From positions 1-52,717 of the forward strand of contig JAFYUZ010000013.1 in the NCBI GenBank assembly GCA_017549365.1: a stretch of DNA of 52,717 bases. The letters run 5' to 3'. Shown piece by piece: positions 33,824 through 41,098 of this stretch. The DNA is from Clostridia bacterium (GTDB lineage Bacteria > Bacillota > Clostridia > Oscillospirales > CAG-382). The first letter of the stretch is position 1. Every line of letters starts with the position of its first letter. A program made the position numbers and the translations under genes. The notes under the pieces are model-generated. The model was given only the letters and a program-made list of their open reading frames with translations. It did not search any database and had not been told where the DNA came from.

Positions 33824-34618
33824 ATGGCTGAACTTTTCGAAAAATATATATTTGCGGACGGATACCATTTTAAATACGCCAGAGGAAAGCCCGCCGTCAG
33901 CGGAAAAGAATTTCATGACTATTACGAAATCGTGCTTTTTCTCGAAGGACATTCGGAGCTTATTTCCGAAAAGATACGCCTTGTACTTTCGCCCGGCACC
34001 GTGGTTTTTGTGCCCAAGGAAACTTTTCATCAATTCCACGTTACCGATAACGACAGCTATCTGCGATGTATTTTGGGATTTACCGAAAGCGACGGGGTGT
34101 CGCGTCTTGTACACAACGTGATGAGCGAGATAATGGTTTTTCCGCGGCCGTCGGAAGAAATTCTTTCTGTATTTGCAACCCTGCGAAAAGCTTGTGACGG
34201 TGAGCTTTCGGAAAAAGAAAAAGAAATTTTGCTGGACAGCGCCGCAAAGCAACTGCTTATAGGTCGAAGGCTTGAAGCCTTTGAACCTGCCGAAAAATTC
34301 ACAGGGGTTTCGGAGCTGACGCAAAACGCAATAACATATATCAACGAAAATCTTTCGGGAGAGCTGAACCTTGCCGCCGTAGCAAAAACTTTAGGGGTCT
34401 CGGTATCATCTCTGGCACACAGATTCAGACAGGAGCTTAATATTTCGGTTTACCGTTACATAACCGAAAAAAGAATGTCAAAGGTAAGACAATATATCAA
34501 AGACGGAATGTCGCTTGCCGACGCATCAAAAATGAGCGGATTTTGCGATTATTCGGGTTTTTACAGACTTTACAAGACTATGTACGGGCAAAGTCCTTCG
34601 ACGATAAAGAACAAATAA
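33824..34618 (+). CDS. AraC-family transcriptional regulator
   Basis: Protein of 264 residues: N-terminal cupin sensor (FHDYYEIVLFLEGHSEL; LSPGTVVFVPKETFHQFHV) and C-terminal AraC DNA-binding domain (LNLAAVAKTLGVSVSSLAHRF onward; MSGFCDYSGFYRLYKTMYGQSP). AAAGGAG precedes ATG 33824. It is divergent from the aldolase/propeller operon, and the TTGCAA palindrome between them is its likely site. It is only distantly similar to the regulator at 8644, so the two propeller/aldolase loci are not simple duplicates. Confidence 0.92.
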   Translation: MAELFEKYIFADGYHFKYARGKPAVSGKEFHDYYEIVLFLEGHSELISEKIRLVLSPGTVVFVPKETFHQFHVTDNDSYLRCILGFTESDGVSRLVHNVMSEIMVFPRPSEEILSVFATLRKACDGELSEKEKEILLDSAAKQLLIGRRLEAFEPAEKFTGVSELTQNAITYINENLSGELNLAAVAKTLGVSVSSLAHRFRQELNISVYRYITEKRMSKVRQYIKDGMSLADASKMSGFCDYSGFYRLYKTMYGQSPSTIKNK

Positions 34619-34621
34619 AAC

Positions 34622-34650
34622 AGCGGCAGATGATTTAACCATCTGCCGCT
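34622..34650. terminator. Terminator after the second AraC gene
   Basis: Perfect 11-bp stem AGCGGCAGATG / CATCTGCCGCT, loop ATTTAAC, then TGTGTTTT. Confidence 0.9.
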
Positions 34651-34656
34651 TGTGTT

Positions 34657-35658
34657 TTATTCTGCAAAAAGAGTGCTTACGGGATATGCGTTGGTGTATG
34701 CTCTGTAAATACCGTTTACCACCTCGATACGGACGTACTTGCATTCGGGATGTACCGAGAAGCTTGCGTGGTCCTCGTTGCGTACCATCGCCGCGCGTCT
34801 GTGACCTGTGACAAGACGGATAATGTCGTATTTTTCTTTTGTTTCAATGTGTATTTTGCCGTCCTCGAAGTAAAGCGAGGTGATCTCGGGACCTGTGGAG
34901 CAATAGAAATTGCCCTTGTCAAAAGCATCGATTATAGCCTCGTGGGTAAGCTTTTCGGCACAGAACATTGTGAATCCGCCGCACATATCGTGAGGACCGT
35001 GGTTGTCATCGGTGGCAACACACTTTATCATCTTACCCTCGCGAAGAAAATCGTCGTAAACGTGGCCGCAATGCTCGTCCCATCCCGCAACAAAACATCC
35101 GTGGTTGTATACCTCAAGGTTGTCGATCTCGGTGTAGCGTATGTATTTGGGATAGTTTTCCACCGACCAGCAGGGGTGGTTATAGGTGATGATAAAGTTT
35201 TTGTCACGCGAAAGCTTAAGGCAGGCGTTGACGTTTTCGGTGGAATAGTCGCCTCTGTTAAAAGCTTCTCCGTCGGGGCGCATAAGAACACGCTTGTCTT
35301 CATCCACCGACCAACGCATCTTTGGAACGCGGTAATTTACGTCAAGGCCGGGCTGGGTAAAGTTTTCGCGGTCTCTGGGATAGCAACAAAAATGCGCGGT
35401 TTCGCAATCAGCATAATCTGTGCCGTGGGTTCTGTTAAGGTCGATCTCAAATCCGGGAATGGTGAGAAAATCGTCTTCGTCAAGTTCATTGTGGCTGAAA
35501 AGACCGTTGTGGTCGGTGAAAGAAATGATCGAATAGCCGTTGTCCTTGTATATTTTTTTCATTTCCTCGGGCGAGATATATCCGTCCGACCAATTTGTGT
35601 GGCTGTGAAGATTTGCTTTATAAAAATTGCAATTTTCAGGCAATAAATACTTTTTCAT
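34657..35658 (-). CDS. PHP-domain metal-dependent hydrolase
   Basis: Protein of 333 residues with a full set of PHP metal motifs: NLHSHTNWSDG, SFTDHNG, ITYNHPCW, EVYNHGC and VATDDNHG, followed by a C-terminal strand domain of about 80 residues. This family includes phosphoesterases acting on nucleotides and small phosphates; the substrate is not evident. GGAGG precedes ATG 35658. A consensus promoter with a palindromic spacer lies directly upstream, so it is transcribed alone and probably controlled by a repressor. Confidence 0.87.
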   Translation of the reverse strand: MKKYLLPENCNFYKANLHSHTNWSDGYISPEEMKKIYKDNGYSIISFTDHNGLFSHNELDEDDFLTIPGFEIDLNRTHGTDYADCETAHFCCYPRDRENFTQPGLDVNYRVPKMRWSVDEDKRVLMRPDGEAFNRGDYSTENVNACLKLSRDKNFIITYNHPCWSVENYPKYIRYTEIDNLEVYNHGCFVAGWDEHCGHVYDDFLREGKMIKCVATDDNHGPHDMCGGFTMFCAEKLTHEAIIDAFDKGNFYCSTGPEITSLYFEDGKIHIETKEKYDIIRLVTGHRRAAMVRNEDHASFSVHPECKYVRIEVVNGIYRAYTNAYPVSTLFAE

Positions 35659-35706
35659 TTTATACCTCCGAAGGAAATTTGTCTTCCTTTTATAAATATA
35701 TTAAAT

Positions 35707-35735
35707 ATTATATTCCCGCAAACGCGGTTTGTCAA
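35707..35735 (-). promoter_or_regulatory. Consensus promoter with palindrome in its spacer
   Basis: Minus-strand TTGACA (35730-35735), exactly 17 nt, TATAAT (35707-35712). The spacer carries CCGC-GTTT-GCGG, a likely repressor site in an otherwise maximal promoter. Confidence 0.9.
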
Positions 35736-35808
35736 TATGCAAAACTTGCGGCAAAAAGCCAAAAATATAAAACAAATGTGAATTTTTAAAGAAATATCGG
35801 CATTTTAC

Positions 35809-35837
35809 TTGACAAATAGCAATTTGGGTGCTATAAT
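35809..35837 (+). promoter_or_regulatory. Consensus promoter of the branched-chain operon
   Basis: TTGACA (35809-35814), exactly 17 nt, TATAAT (35832-35837); transcripts would start near 35844, some 25 nt before the leader peptide. Confidence 0.92.
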
Positions 35838-35869
35838 AATCGACATAATTACGCAAGGAGATTCTAAAA

Positions 35870-35986
35870 ATGATGGCATCTGCGACTGGTTTCGGCATAA
35901 TTTGCAACGGTCTTATTATCGCTATTATTATTGCATACGGAGTGATTATTTCCGGCAATACTCATAGCGCTATTTGTCGTGCATAA
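35870..35986 (+). CDS. Isoleucine-rich leader peptide (38 aa) of the ilvE-vor operon
   Basis: ATG 35870 follows AAGGAG by 9 nt and the frame ends at TAA 35984-35986. Of 38 codons ten are Ile, one Leu and one Val, clustered as II (10-11), LII (15-17), III (19-21) and VII (25-27). It is not a plausible structural protein. Together with the downstream hairpins it has the layout of a ribosome-mediated transcription attenuator: stalling at Ile (and perhaps Leu/Val) codons when charged tRNA is scarce would change folding of the following RNA. No T-box sequence is visible in this leader. Ilv leader peptides are classical in enterobacteria, whereas Bacillota usually use T-boxes. Confidence 0.85.
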   Translation: MMASATGFGIICNGLIIAIIIAYGVIISGNTHSAICRA

Positions 35987-35992
35987 AACCGA

Positions 35993-36071
35993 AAAAGTTA
36001 CTTGTCGTCTGTCCCTTGTGGAAAGAAAGTAATTTTTAAGGCTTGCGGCATTTAGCTGCAAGCCTTTTATT
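35993..36071 (+). terminator. Attenuator: tandem hairpins ending in an intrinsic terminator
   Basis: First hairpin: AAAAGTTACTT (35993-36003) pairs with AAGTAATTTTT (36027-36037), 11 bp with one G-T. It abuts the terminator AAGGCTTGCGGC (36038-36049), loop ATTTA, GCTGCAAGCCTT (36055-36066), then TTATTATTAT. CCTT near 36014-36017 can pair with AAGG (36038-36041) and might help an antiterminator. The first structural gene begins 20 nt later. Confidence 0.82.
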
Positions 36072-36090
36072 ATTATCGGAGGATGAAAAA

Positions 36091-37161
36091 ATGCTCGATA
36101 TCAGAATCGAAAAAACAACCGCACCCAAGGCAAAACCCGCCGACGAAACAAAACTCGGCTTTGGCAAGACTTTTACAGATCACATGTTTGTGATGAACTA
36201 CACCGAGGGACAGGGCTGGCATGATGCCCGCATCGTTCCCTATGGTCCCATCAGCCTCGACCCCTCCGCAATGGTATTCCATTACGGTCAGGAAATGTTC
36301 GAAGGCCTTAAGGCTTACCGCGGCAAAGACGGCAAGGCTCGCCTTTTCCGTCCCGACATGAACGCAAAGAGAGCTAACGAATCCAACAAGCGTCTTTGCA
36401 TTCCCCAGATCCCCGAAGACGTCTTTGTAGACGCCATCAAGGCTCTCGTTAAGGTTGACGAGGATTGGATCCCCACAGCAGAGGGCACATCCCTTTACAT
36501 CCGTCCCTTTGTTATCGCAACAGACGAATTCCTCGGCGTTGCCCCCTCCAAGACATATCTCTTCATCATCATCCTTGCTCCCAGCGGAGCTTACTATGCA
36601 TCGGGTCTTGCACCTGTTGGCATCTGGATCGAAGATGAATATGTAAGAGCTGTAAAGGGCGGTATGGGCTTTGCAAAGACCGGCGGTAACTACGCCGCAA
36701 GCCTTATTGCTCAGGTAAAGGCTCACGATGACGGATATTCTCAGGTTCTCTGGCTCGACGGTGTTGAAAGAAAGTACATCGAAGAAGTCGGCGCTATGAA
36801 CATCTTCTTCAAGATCGACGGCAAGATCGTAACTCCTATGCTCAACGGAAGCATCCTTCCCGGCATCACAAGAAACTCTGTTATCAATCTCTGCAAATCG
36901 TGGGGACTTGAAGTTGAAGAAAGAAGAATTTCCGTTGACGAGCTTATCGAAGCTCAGAAGAACGGCAAGCTCGAGGAAGTTTTCGGCACAGGTACCGCGG
37001 CTGTTATCTCGCCTGTCGGCAAGCTCCGCTACAAGGACGAAGTTATGACAATCGGCGACGGCGGCATCGGAAAGACCAGCCAGAAGATCTACGACACAGT
37101 CACAGGCATTCAGTGGGGAACTGTTGAAGATCCCTTCGGATGGTCGGTGATCGTTGAATGA
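36091..37161 (+). CDS. ilvE: Branched-chain amino acid aminotransferase
   Basis: PLP enzyme (fold type IV, BCAT group II), 356 residues, interconverting Val/Ile/Leu and their 2-oxoacids with glutamate/2-oxoglutarate. Visible: FHYGQEMFEGLKAYRG, the Schiff-base lysine in ERKYIEEVGAMN near 228, GSILPGITRNSV and EVFGTGTAAVISPVG. The start ATG 36091 has GGAGG; an in-frame ATG at 36043 lies inside the terminator stem and is rejected. First enzyme gene after the attenuator, and its stop overlaps the next gene (ATGA). Placed with the VOR subunits it supplies or consumes their 2-oxoacids. Confidence 0.97.
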   Translation: MLDIRIEKTTAPKAKPADETKLGFGKTFTDHMFVMNYTEGQGWHDARIVPYGPISLDPSAMVFHYGQEMFEGLKAYRGKDGKARLFRPDMNAKRANESNKRLCIPQIPEDVFVDAIKALVKVDEDWIPTAEGTSLYIRPFVIATDEFLGVAPSKTYLFIIILAPSGAYYASGLAPVGIWIEDEYVRAVKGGMGFAKTGGNYAASLIAQVKAHDDGYSQVLWLDGVERKYIEEVGAMNIFFKIDGKIVTPMLNGSILPGITRNSVINLCKSWGLEVEERRISVDELIEAQKNGKLEEVFGTGTAAVISPVGKLRYKDEVMTIGDGGIGKTSQKIYDTVTGIQWGTVEDPFGWSVIVE

Positions 37162-37832
37162 GCGCAAAAAGAATAACCATATTCGCAGGTCATTACGGCA
37201 GCGGAAAAACAAACGTTGCCGTAAACTACGCCCTGCGCCTTTCTAAGGAAGGAAAGAAAGTTTCCCTTTCCGACCTTGATATCGTAAATCCCTATTTCAG
37301 ATCGAAGGACAGCGAAAAGATCCTTAACGACGCAGGTATACGCTTTATCTCGTCGGAATACGCAAATTCCAACGTCGATATGCCGGCGCTTCCCGCCGAT
37401 GCCTATTCGGTGACGGCAGACAAGGAAAGATTCGCCGTGGTCGACGTGGGCGGAGACGACAGAGGAGCGCTTGCCCTTGGCAGATACGTCCCCGACATTC
37501 TTGCCGAAAACGATTACGAGATGCTTTTCGTCATTAACAAATACCGCCCCCTCACCCGTGATGCAAAAAGCGCGGTCGAAGTGATGCGCGAGATCGAGGA
37601 TGCGGCAAAAATGCGCTTTACTGCCATCGTCAACAACTCGAACATCGGCGAACTGACAAAAGCGCAGGACGTGCTTTCTTCTGTTTCATACGCAAACGAG
37701 GTGGCACAGATGACGGGACTGCCCGTCAGAATGACAAGCGTTCATTTTGATCTTGAAAAAGAGCTTGCGGGAAAGATAGAAAACCTTTTCCCCATAAAGC
37801 TCTACATCCGCCAAACGTGGAAAGCGGAATAA
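37158..37832 (+). CDS. CobQ/MinD-like P-loop NTPase
   Basis: SIMIBI-class P-loop protein of 224 residues with the deviant Walker A FAGHYGSGKTNVAVNYA and VSLSDLDIVNPYFRS, then FAVVDVGGDDRG. It has no transmembrane or iron-sulfur ligand motif. Related stand-alone genes next to 2-oxoacid:ferredoxin oxidoreductases suggest a chaperone or assembly role, perhaps loading clusters or cofactors, but that is inference from position. Overlaps ilvE by four bases and precedes the ferredoxin subunit by 42 nt. Confidence 0.8.
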   Translation: MSAKRITIFAGHYGSGKTNVAVNYALRLSKEGKKVSLSDLDIVNPYFRSKDSEKILNDAGIRFISSEYANSNVDMPALPADAYSVTADKERFAVVDVGGDDRGALALGRYVPDILAENDYEMLFVINKYRPLTRDAKSAVEVMREIEDAAKMRFTAIVNNSNIGELTKAQDVLSSVSYANEVAQMTGLPVRMTSVHFDLEKELAGKIENLFPIKLYIRQTWKAE

Positions 37833-37874
37833 ACACCGAACAACAAACATAACATACCGAAAGGAACAAAAGCT

Positions 37875-38078
37875 ATGGCAAAAGTTACATTTGACGAAAA
37901 CCTTTGTAAAGGCTGCGGTCTTTGCGTTGGTGCTTGTCCCAAAAAAATTGTGAAGCTTAAGACCTCTCTCAACGCCAAGGGTTATCATCCCGCAACAGTT
38001 GAAGACCAGGCATCCTGCATCGGCTGTGCTTTCTGCGCAACCATGTGTCCCGACTGTGTTATCACCGTCGAAAAGTAA
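37875..38078 (+). CDS. 2x[4Fe-4S] ferredoxin subunit (delta) of the 2-oxoacid oxidoreductase
   Basis: Protein of 67 residues with two complete cluster motifs, CKGCGLCVGACP and CIGCAFCATMCP, as in the delta subunit of VOR/KOR-type enzymes. It passes electrons between the thiamine centre of the oxidoreductase and external ferredoxin. AAAGGA precedes ATG 37875. The next gene, the alpha subunit, starts 17 nt later. Confidence 0.94.
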   Translation: MAKVTFDENLCKGCGLCVGACPKKIVKLKTSLNAKGYHPATVEDQASCIGCAFCATMCPDCVITVEK

Positions 38079-38095
38079 TATAGGAGGAAAAAGAA

Positions 38096-39163
38096 ATGTC
38101 AGATAAAGTCTTGATGAAGGGCAACGAAGCCCTTGCAGAAGCCGCTATCATGGCAGGTTGCCGTCACTATTTCGGCTACCCCATCACACCTCAGACCGAG
38201 GTTGCGGCATATATGTCCAAAAGAATGCCCAAAATCGACGGCGTATTCCTTCAGGCAGAAAGTGAAATCGCCGCCATCAATATGGTCATCGGCGTTGCCG
38301 CCACAGGCAAGCGCGTTATGACCTCCTCGTCCTCCCCCGGAATCTCGCTTAAGAGCGAAGGTATTTCGTACCTCGCAGGCTGCGATCTTCCCGCACTCAT
38401 CGTAAACGTTCAGCGCGGAGGCCCCGGTCTTGGCGGTATCCAGCCTTCTCAGGCAGACTATTCCCAGGCGACACACGGCGCAGGTCACGGCGACTTCCAT
38501 CTTCTTGTTTTCGCTCCCGCATCTGTTCAGGAAATGGTAAACCTCACCTTCAAGGCGTTTGACCTTGCAGAAAAATACAGAATGCCCGCAATGATCCTTT
38601 CTGACGGCACCATGGGCCAGATGATGGAACCCGTAAGCCTCGAACAGGGCGAGATCAACGAGCATGACAAGTCCTGGGCGCTCACCGGCACAAAGTGCGA
38701 AAGAAAGCCCAACATCGTAAACTCCCTTTGCCTCCAGCCCGAAGCTCTCGAAAAGCTCAACATCGAACGCTACGAGAGATACAAGATGGTTGAACAGAAC
38801 GAAGCAATGTACGAAGAATACCGCATGGAAGATGCAGAAGTTTGCATCGTTGCCTTTGGTGTTGCCGCACGTGTTTCGCAGAACGCCATCGACAAGGCAA
38901 GAGATATGGGTATCAAGGTCGGTATGATCCGTCCCATCACCCTTTGGCCTTTCCCCAAGAAGGCTCTGCTTGACGCCGCCGACAAGGTAAAGGCGTTCGT
39001 ATCCGTCGAACTTTCTATGGGTCAGATGATCGAAGACATCGAGCTTGCAACACGTTGCAAGAAGCCCGTGCTTCTCTGCTCGAGAGTGGGCGGTATGATC
39101 CATACCACAGACGACGTTCTCTCCAAAATCAAGGAAGCAAACGAAATCGGAGGTGCTAACTGA
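38096..39163 (+). CDS. vorB: 2-oxoacid:ferredoxin oxidoreductase alpha subunit (VorB-type)
   Basis: Protein of 355 residues, the pyrimidine-binding/transketolase-like subunit annotated in many clostridia as 3-methyl-2-oxobutanoate dehydrogenase VorB; gene naming for these subunits varies. Motifs include GNEALAEAAIMAGCRHYFGYPITPQTE, EIAAINMVIGVAATGKRVMTSSSSPG and VNVQRGGPGLGGIQPSQADY. The four-subunit split architecture excludes the fused pyruvate:ferredoxin oxidoreductase. The reaction converts branched-chain 2-oxoacids plus CoA to acyl-CoA, CO2 and reduced ferredoxin, or the reverse. GGAGG precedes the start. The stop overlaps the beta-subunit ATG (TGATG). Confidence 0.92.
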   Translation: MSDKVLMKGNEALAEAAIMAGCRHYFGYPITPQTEVAAYMSKRMPKIDGVFLQAESEIAAINMVIGVAATGKRVMTSSSSPGISLKSEGISYLAGCDLPALIVNVQRGGPGLGGIQPSQADYSQATHGAGHGDFHLLVFAPASVQEMVNLTFKAFDLAEKYRMPAMILSDGTMGQMMEPVSLEQGEINEHDKSWALTGTKCERKPNIVNSLCLQPEALEKLNIERYERYKMVEQNEAMYEEYRMEDAEVCIVAFGVAARVSQNAIDKARDMGIKVGMIRPITLWPFPKKALLDAADKVKAFVSVELSMGQMIEDIELATRCKKPVLLCSRVGGMIHTTDDVLSKIKEANEIGGAN

Positions 39164-39921
39164 TGGCTACTGTATTTTCAAAACCCCAGGCGCTGACAGA
39201 TGCGCCCCTGCACTACTGCCCCGGATGTACACACGGTATCATCCACAGACTTGTGGCAGAAGCTATTGACGAGCTCGGAATTCGCGGAAGAACCATTGGC
39301 GTTGCCTCTGTCGGATGCTCGGTTCTTACATACAACTATTTCAACTGCGACATGGTTCAGGCGGCTCACGGCCGTGCTCCCGCTGTTGCAACAGGTGTTA
39401 AGCGTTCCGACCCCGAAAACAACATTGTCTTCACCTATCAGGGCGACGGCGACCTTGCCGCCATCGGTACAGCAGAAACAGTTCACTCTGCTGCACGCGG
39501 CGAAAACATCACAGTTATCTTTGTAAACAACGCGATCTACGGTATGACAGGCGGTCAGATGGCCCCCACAACTCTTCCCGGTCAGATCACACAGACATCT
39601 CCCTACGGACGCGACACAAAGACCGTTGGTTTCCCCATCAAGGTCTGCGAAATGCTCTCGCAGGTTGACGGCGCAACATATCTTGAAAGAGTTGCCGTAA
39701 ACAACGTAAAGAATATCCGCGCCGCAAAGGCCGCCATCAAGAAGGCTTTCCAGAATCAGGTCGAAGGCAAGGGCTTCTCTCTTGTTGAAGTTCTTTCTAC
39801 CTGCCCCACAAACTGGGGTCTTACACCTGACAAGGCTCTCACATGGCTTGAGGAAAATATGCTTCCTTACTATCCTCTCGGAGTATATAAGGACAAATAT
39901 GCTGAAAGCGAGGTAAAGTAA
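39163..39921 (+). CDS. 2-oxoacid:ferredoxin oxidoreductase beta subunit (TPP-binding)
   Basis: Thiamine-diphosphate subunit of 252 residues: HYCPGCTHGIIHRL with cluster/cofactor cysteines, GVASVGCSVLTYNYF, and the TPP-binding motif YQGDGDLAAIGTAE followed by VIFVNNAIYGMTGGQ. The asparagine pair and GDGD spacing are intact, so it should be active. Translationally coupled to the alpha subunit and followed after one base by the gamma subunit. Confidence 0.94.
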   Translation: MATVFSKPQALTDAPLHYCPGCTHGIIHRLVAEAIDELGIRGRTIGVASVGCSVLTYNYFNCDMVQAAHGRAPAVATGVKRSDPENNIVFTYQGDGDLAAIGTAETVHSAARGENITVIFVNNAIYGMTGGQMAPTTLPGQITQTSPYGRDTKTVGFPIKVCEMLSQVDGATYLERVAVNNVKNIRAAKAAIKKAFQNQVEGKGFSLVEVLSTCPTNWGLTPDKALTWLEENMLPYYPLGVYKDKYAESEVK

Positions 39922-39922
39922 G

Positions 39923-40462
39923 ATGGCAACAACACAGATACTTTTTGCAGGCTTTGGCGGACAGGGTATCCTCTTCTCGGGAAAATTTCTTGCATACGAA
40001 GGACTTCTTGAAGAAAGAGAAGTCAGCTGGCTTCCTTCTTACGGTCCCGAAATGCGTGGCGGCACCGCAAGCTGCAGCGTTATTCTTTCGGACACAAAGA
40101 TCGGTTCTCCCATTGTAAACGATCCCGATTGCCTTATTGCAATGAATCTTCCCTCGCTCGACAAGTACGAAAGCACAACAGTTTCGGGCGGCAAGATCTT
40201 TGTTGACAGCTCGCTTATCGGCAGAAAGGTCGAAAGAAGCGACGTTGAGGCATATTATATTCCTGCCACAGCTCTTGCTTCCGACAACGGACTTACAGGC
40301 CTTGCAAACATGATTATGGTCGGCTATCTCATCAAGAAGACGGGTATCATCCCCTTCGAAAACATTGACCGTGCCCTTGCAAAGGTTGTTCCCGCAAGAA
40401 AGCAGGATATGCTCGGCGCCAACAGACGTGCGCTGGAACTCGGCTATAACTACGCCGAATAA
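39923..40462 (+). CDS. 2-oxoacid:ferredoxin oxidoreductase gamma subunit
   Basis: Protein of 179 residues of the KorC/VorG-type catalytic-domain family: [39 protein letters not shown] and [12 protein letters not shown]. The GGQG and EMRGG motifs are hallmark. It completes an alpha-beta-gamma-delta set, so the enzyme looks functional. Only one base separates it from the beta gene. The 50-nt gap that follows has an inverted repeat but no terminator. Confidence 0.94.
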   Translation: MATTQILFAGFGGQGILFSGKFLAYEGLLEEREVSWLPSYGPEMRGGTASCSVILSDTKIGSPIVNDPDCLIAMNLPSLDKYESTTVSGGKIFVDSSLIGRKVERSDVEAYYIPATALASDNGLTGLANMIMVGYLIKKTGIIPFENIDRALAKVVPARKQDMLGANRRALELGYNYAE

Positions 40463-40484
40463 TTTACGGTAAACATAAGTTTAC
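40463..40484. promoter_or_regulatory. Inverted repeats before the XRE-cupin gene
   Basis: TTTAC-G-GTAAA (40463-40473) overlaps GTAAAC-ATAA-GTTTAC (40469-40484). Possible operator for the regulator encoded 28 nt downstream; no clear internal promoter accompanies it. Confidence 0.35.
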
Positions 40485-40512
40485 ATAAAAATACTTTAAG
40501 GAGGCTGTTGCA

Positions 40513-41064
40513 ATGAACGATCAGCTCAAAGACATTGGTATGCGCATTGCGTGCATACGAGAAGATTGCGATATGACAGATGTTGAGCTTGCCGAAAAAC
40601 TCGGTGTTGACATTGATACCTATCGCTCATACGAAAAAGGCGAGATTGACTTTTCTTTCAGTTTCGTATATAACGTTGCCGAAAAACTCGGCGTGGATGT
40701 GCTGGATATTATCAGCGGCACGTCTCCCACTCTTTCTACCTGCTGCGTAGTAAAGAAAGGCAAGGGCTTTTCTGTCACCCGTGACGACGGATACGACTAC
40801 AAGCACCTTGCATATACCTTTAAAAACAAGAAATCCGAGCCCTTCCTCGTAACGGTGAACCCCGACGACAAAACGCCCGTGCTTCACAGCCACGAGGGTC
40901 AGGAATTCAACTATCTCCTTTCGGGAAAGCTGACTTTCTATATCGGCGATATTTCATACGAGATCGAACCCGGCGACAGTGTATACTTTGATTCAGGCGT
41001 GTCCCATGCTCTTAAAGTGACAGGTGACGAGCCTGCACAGTTTATTGCCGTCGTAGTAAAATAA
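40513..41064 (+). CDS. XRE-family regulator with C-terminal cupin domain
   Basis: Protein of 183 residues: an N-terminal XRE helix-turn-helix (GMRIACIREDCDMTDVELAEKL; DTYRSYEKGEIDFSFSFVYNVAEKLGV), a short linker and a C-terminal cupin (LHSHEGQEFNYLLSGKLTFYI; EPGDSVYFDSGVSHAL). This type often sits beside AMP-forming acyl-CoA synthetases in clostridia and probably senses a small carboxylate or acyl compound. AAGGAGG precedes ATG 40513. It could give internal control of the synthetase gene 34 nt downstream. Confidence 0.9.
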   Translation: MNDQLKDIGMRIACIREDCDMTDVELAEKLGVDIDTYRSYEKGEIDFSFSFVYNVAEKLGVDVLDIISGTSPTLSTCCVVKKGKGFSVTRDDGYDYKHLAYTFKNKKSEPFLVTVNPDDKTPVLHSHEGQEFNYLLSGKLTFYIGDISYEIEPGDSVYFDSGVSHALKVTGDEPAQFIAVVVK

Positions 41065-41098
41065 GTTTTTCCCATTTACGAAAGGACGGTAATTTACA

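Noticed and set aside
35870..36090. T-box riboswitch before ilvE
   Set aside because: No T-box consensus or specifier-loop arrangement is visible, and the Ile-rich frame with ribosome site explains the region better.
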